From: Paenibacillus sp. PK3_47
Lineage (GTDB): Bacteria; Bacillota; Bacilli; Paenibacillales; Paenibacillaceae
Reading direction: 5' to 3'
Assembly: GCF_023520895.1 (NCBI RefSeq)
Contig: NZ_CP026029.1
Location: 1,054,001 to 1,118,000, forward strand
DNA length: 64,000 bases
The notes below the pieces were generated by a model. That model did not search any database. It was not told where the DNA came from and saw nothing but the letters and a program-made list of their open reading frames with translations. Made by a program: the position numbers and the translations under genes. Positions 62,628 to 64,000 of the stretch are shown piece after piece (the stretch's first letter is position 1; every line of letters begins with the position of its first letter).

Positions 62628-64000
62628 AAAGCCTGAAGCAGGGGCAGTGAAGCTGCTGCTGCGGTTATCTGCGCCGTATAAGTTTCAGCTGATGCTCGCC
62701 TGTCTCTGTGTGGTGGTGGTGAATGGGGCTCTCCTGCTCCAGCCGCTGCTGCTTCAGCGCGTCATCGACCACTTTCTGATCGGCGGCGCGGCGGAGAACG
62801 GCCTGGATTCCATCCTTGGCCTGGCGTTCATCTATATGGCGGTCTCTGCTGCCGGCTCCGTTTTTTCCTATCTTCAGGCACTGATTGTCGGCAAGGCCGG
62901 ACAAAGCCTGGTTCACGATCTGCGGGTGCGGGTCTTTTCGATCATTGAACGGCTTCCGCTGCCCTATCTGGACCGGACCTCCTCCGGCCGGCTGATTACC
63001 CGGGCCACGAACGACACCTCCGAGATCAGCGATCTGTATACTGATGTCATTATTTCTCTAGTAAAAGATGTACTGCTGCTGGCCGGTATTATCTATACCA
63101 TGCTGATGCTCAGCCCGAAGCTGACGCTGGTTTCTTTTACAGTCATCCCGGTGATGGTCCTTCTCGTCTGGTTCATTAAGAACAAAATCAAACAGAACTT
63201 CTATAATATGAAGCATTACATCGGGCAGATCAACGGTTACATTGCAGAGAGCATTTCCGGGATGCGGGTCATTCAGATCTTTCGCGCGGAAAAAGAAAAG
63301 GAAGCCCAGTTCCTGAAGCTGAACGGCGATTATTTTAACACTACGCTCATTCAGGTCCGTCTGAACAGCATCCTGAAGCCGGCATCCGACATGTTCCAGA
63401 GTCTCGCGATCGCTATCCTGGTCTGGTACAGTGTGGGCCAGATTTCCGGCGGTGCCCTGCAGGTTGGCGTGCTGTATGCGTTCACGACGTATATCAGGCA
63501 GTTCTTCGCTCCTGTCTCCGATCTTGCGGACAAATATACCTCGATCCAATCGGCGCTGGTGTCTACCGAGCGAATTTTTGAGCTGATCCGGGAAGAAGAA
63601 CGGCTGGAGCAGCCGGATGCCGGAATCCCTGTGGACCGCCTGAAGGGAAAAATTGAATTCCGGAATGTATGGTTCTCCTACAAGGACAGCGATTGGGTGC
63701 TGAAGGATGTCAGCTTTGTGATACGGAGAGGGCAGACGGCAGCTTTTATTGGGGAGACCGGGGCGGGGAAAACGACGATTATCAGCTTGATCAACGGCTT
63801 CTACCGGGTGCAGAAGGGTCAAATCCTCATTGACGGTGTCAATGTGAACGATATTAGGCTGGATGATCTGCGGCGTAATATCTCTGTTGTGCTTCAGGAG
63901 GTATTTCTGTTCTCCGGTACGATCCGCGATAATATTACCCTTGGAGATGAGATTGAGGAGCACACCGTGCAGGAGGCACTGCGGGCCTCCTGCGCCGAAC
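62599..64000 (+). CDS. Second ABC exporter half-transporter (YheH/BmrD-like), 3' end outside window
   Basis: It is open from the ATG at 62599 to the right edge (467 codons, no stop). A six-helix transmembrane domain is followed by an ATPase start with Walker A GETGAGKTT at about residues 385-393 and a Q-loop (VVLQEVFLFSGTIRDN). The ABC signature and Walker B lie beyond the window. The start overlaps the end of the first exporter gene by 29 bp; the site is weak (coupling likely), so a later GTG start near 62647 is possible. Together they should form a heterodimeric multidrug-type exporter. Confidence 0.88.
   Translation, partial: MKKISRQSPKKPEAGAVKLLLRLSAPYKFQLMLACLCVVVVNGALLLQPLLLQRVIDHFLIGGAAENGLDSILGLAFIYMAVSAAGSVFSYLQALIVGKAGQSLVHDLRVRVFSIIERLPLPYLDRTSSGRLITRATNDTSEISDLYTDVIISLVKDVLLLAGIIYTMLMLSPKLTLVSFTVIPVMVLLVWFIKNKIKQNFYNMKHYIGQINGYIAESISGMRVIQIFRAEKEKEAQFLKLNGDYFNTTLIQVRLNSILKPASDMFQSLAIAILVWYSVGQISGGALQVGVLYAFTTYIRQFFAPVSDLADKYTSIQSALVSTERIFELIREEERLEQPDAGIPVDRLKGKIEFRNVWFSYKDSDWVLKDVSFVIRRGQTAAFIGETGAGKTTIISLINGFYRVQKGQILIDGVNVNDIRLDDLRRNISVVLQEVFLFSGTIRDNITLGDEIEEHTVQEALRASCAE

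Noticed and set aside
63058..63963. 301-codon minus-strand frame opposite the second ABC exporter
   Set aside because: The plus strand encodes a clear ABC exporter through this stretch; the opposite frame has no domain or ribosome site.

Overview
The window looks like a chromosomal segment of an endospore-forming Paenibacillus-like member of the Bacillales. The supporting evidence is sporulation genes (gpr, spoIIP), a CIRCE-controlled hrcA-grpE-dnaK-dnaJ cluster, gene order close to Bacillus subtilis (holA-rpsT-gpr-spoIIP-yqxA-lepA-hemW-hrcA...), S-layer-homology domains, several ECF sigma modules and moderate GC with GGAGG-type ribosome sites. No rRNA, tRNA, prophage, CRISPR array or intact insertion sequence was found. 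Genus is an inference from content and style; no database search was possible.

Layout. 1-11252 (minus): the double-strand-break repair operon addB-addA-sbcD-sbcC; sbcC runs off the left edge. 11497-13985: an RlmI-type rRNA methyltransferase and a divergent Na/Pi-cotransporter-family protein. 14080-17281 (minus): an energy-coupling-factor vitamin-type transporter (S component, double ATPase, EcfT). 17481-20295: a secreted protein of eight Ig-like repeats and a NUDIX hydrolase. 20411-20844: nine-copy palindromic tandem array with a strict 52-bp period. 20978-24981 (minus): mtaB, rsmE, a site-2 protease and prmA, the tail of the classical hrcA operon. 25079-36339: an inserted accessory block with Tag glycosylase, an ECF sigma/DUF4179 pair, an MHYT-PAS-GGDEF-EAL membrane protein, two small proteins and a 1508-residue S8 protease with SLH domains. 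36499-41531 (minus): hrcA-grpE-dnaK-dnaJ with CIRCE. 41637-50826: GNAT, hemW, lepA, yqxA-like gene, spoIIP, gpr, rpsT (plus strand) and holA. 51109-51361: a MITE-like element. 51367-53174: an ECF sigma/zinc-finger anti-sigma pair. 53461-57286: a small unknown gene, KDPG aldolase eda, divergent kdgK and a LacI regulator. 57400-59120: a third ECF sigma/membrane partner pair. 59867-64000 (plus): a LacI-type regulator followed by two half-size ABC exporters, the second cut by the right edge.

How the parts work together. Break repair (AddAB, SbcCD), protein folding (HrcA regulon), translation quality (LepA, RsmE, MtaB, PrmA, RlmI) and sporulation form the conserved frame. Three separate ECF sigma/anti-sigma pairs, a c-di-GMP enzyme and cell-wall-attached protein modules form the accessory layer. 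eda and kdgK carry out the last two steps of ketodeoxygluconate use.

The most unusual signal is non-coding. Three gene-free stretches (47682-47867, 55955-56142, 59425-59611) each carry four roughly 22-bp palindromes at nearly the same spacing (about 50, 62 and 51 bp). Two of them are recognisably related in sequence. The third uses a different palindrome but the same spacing. A fourth gene-free region carries the nine-copy 52-bp array with a similar A-rich loop. I know of no name for this architecture.
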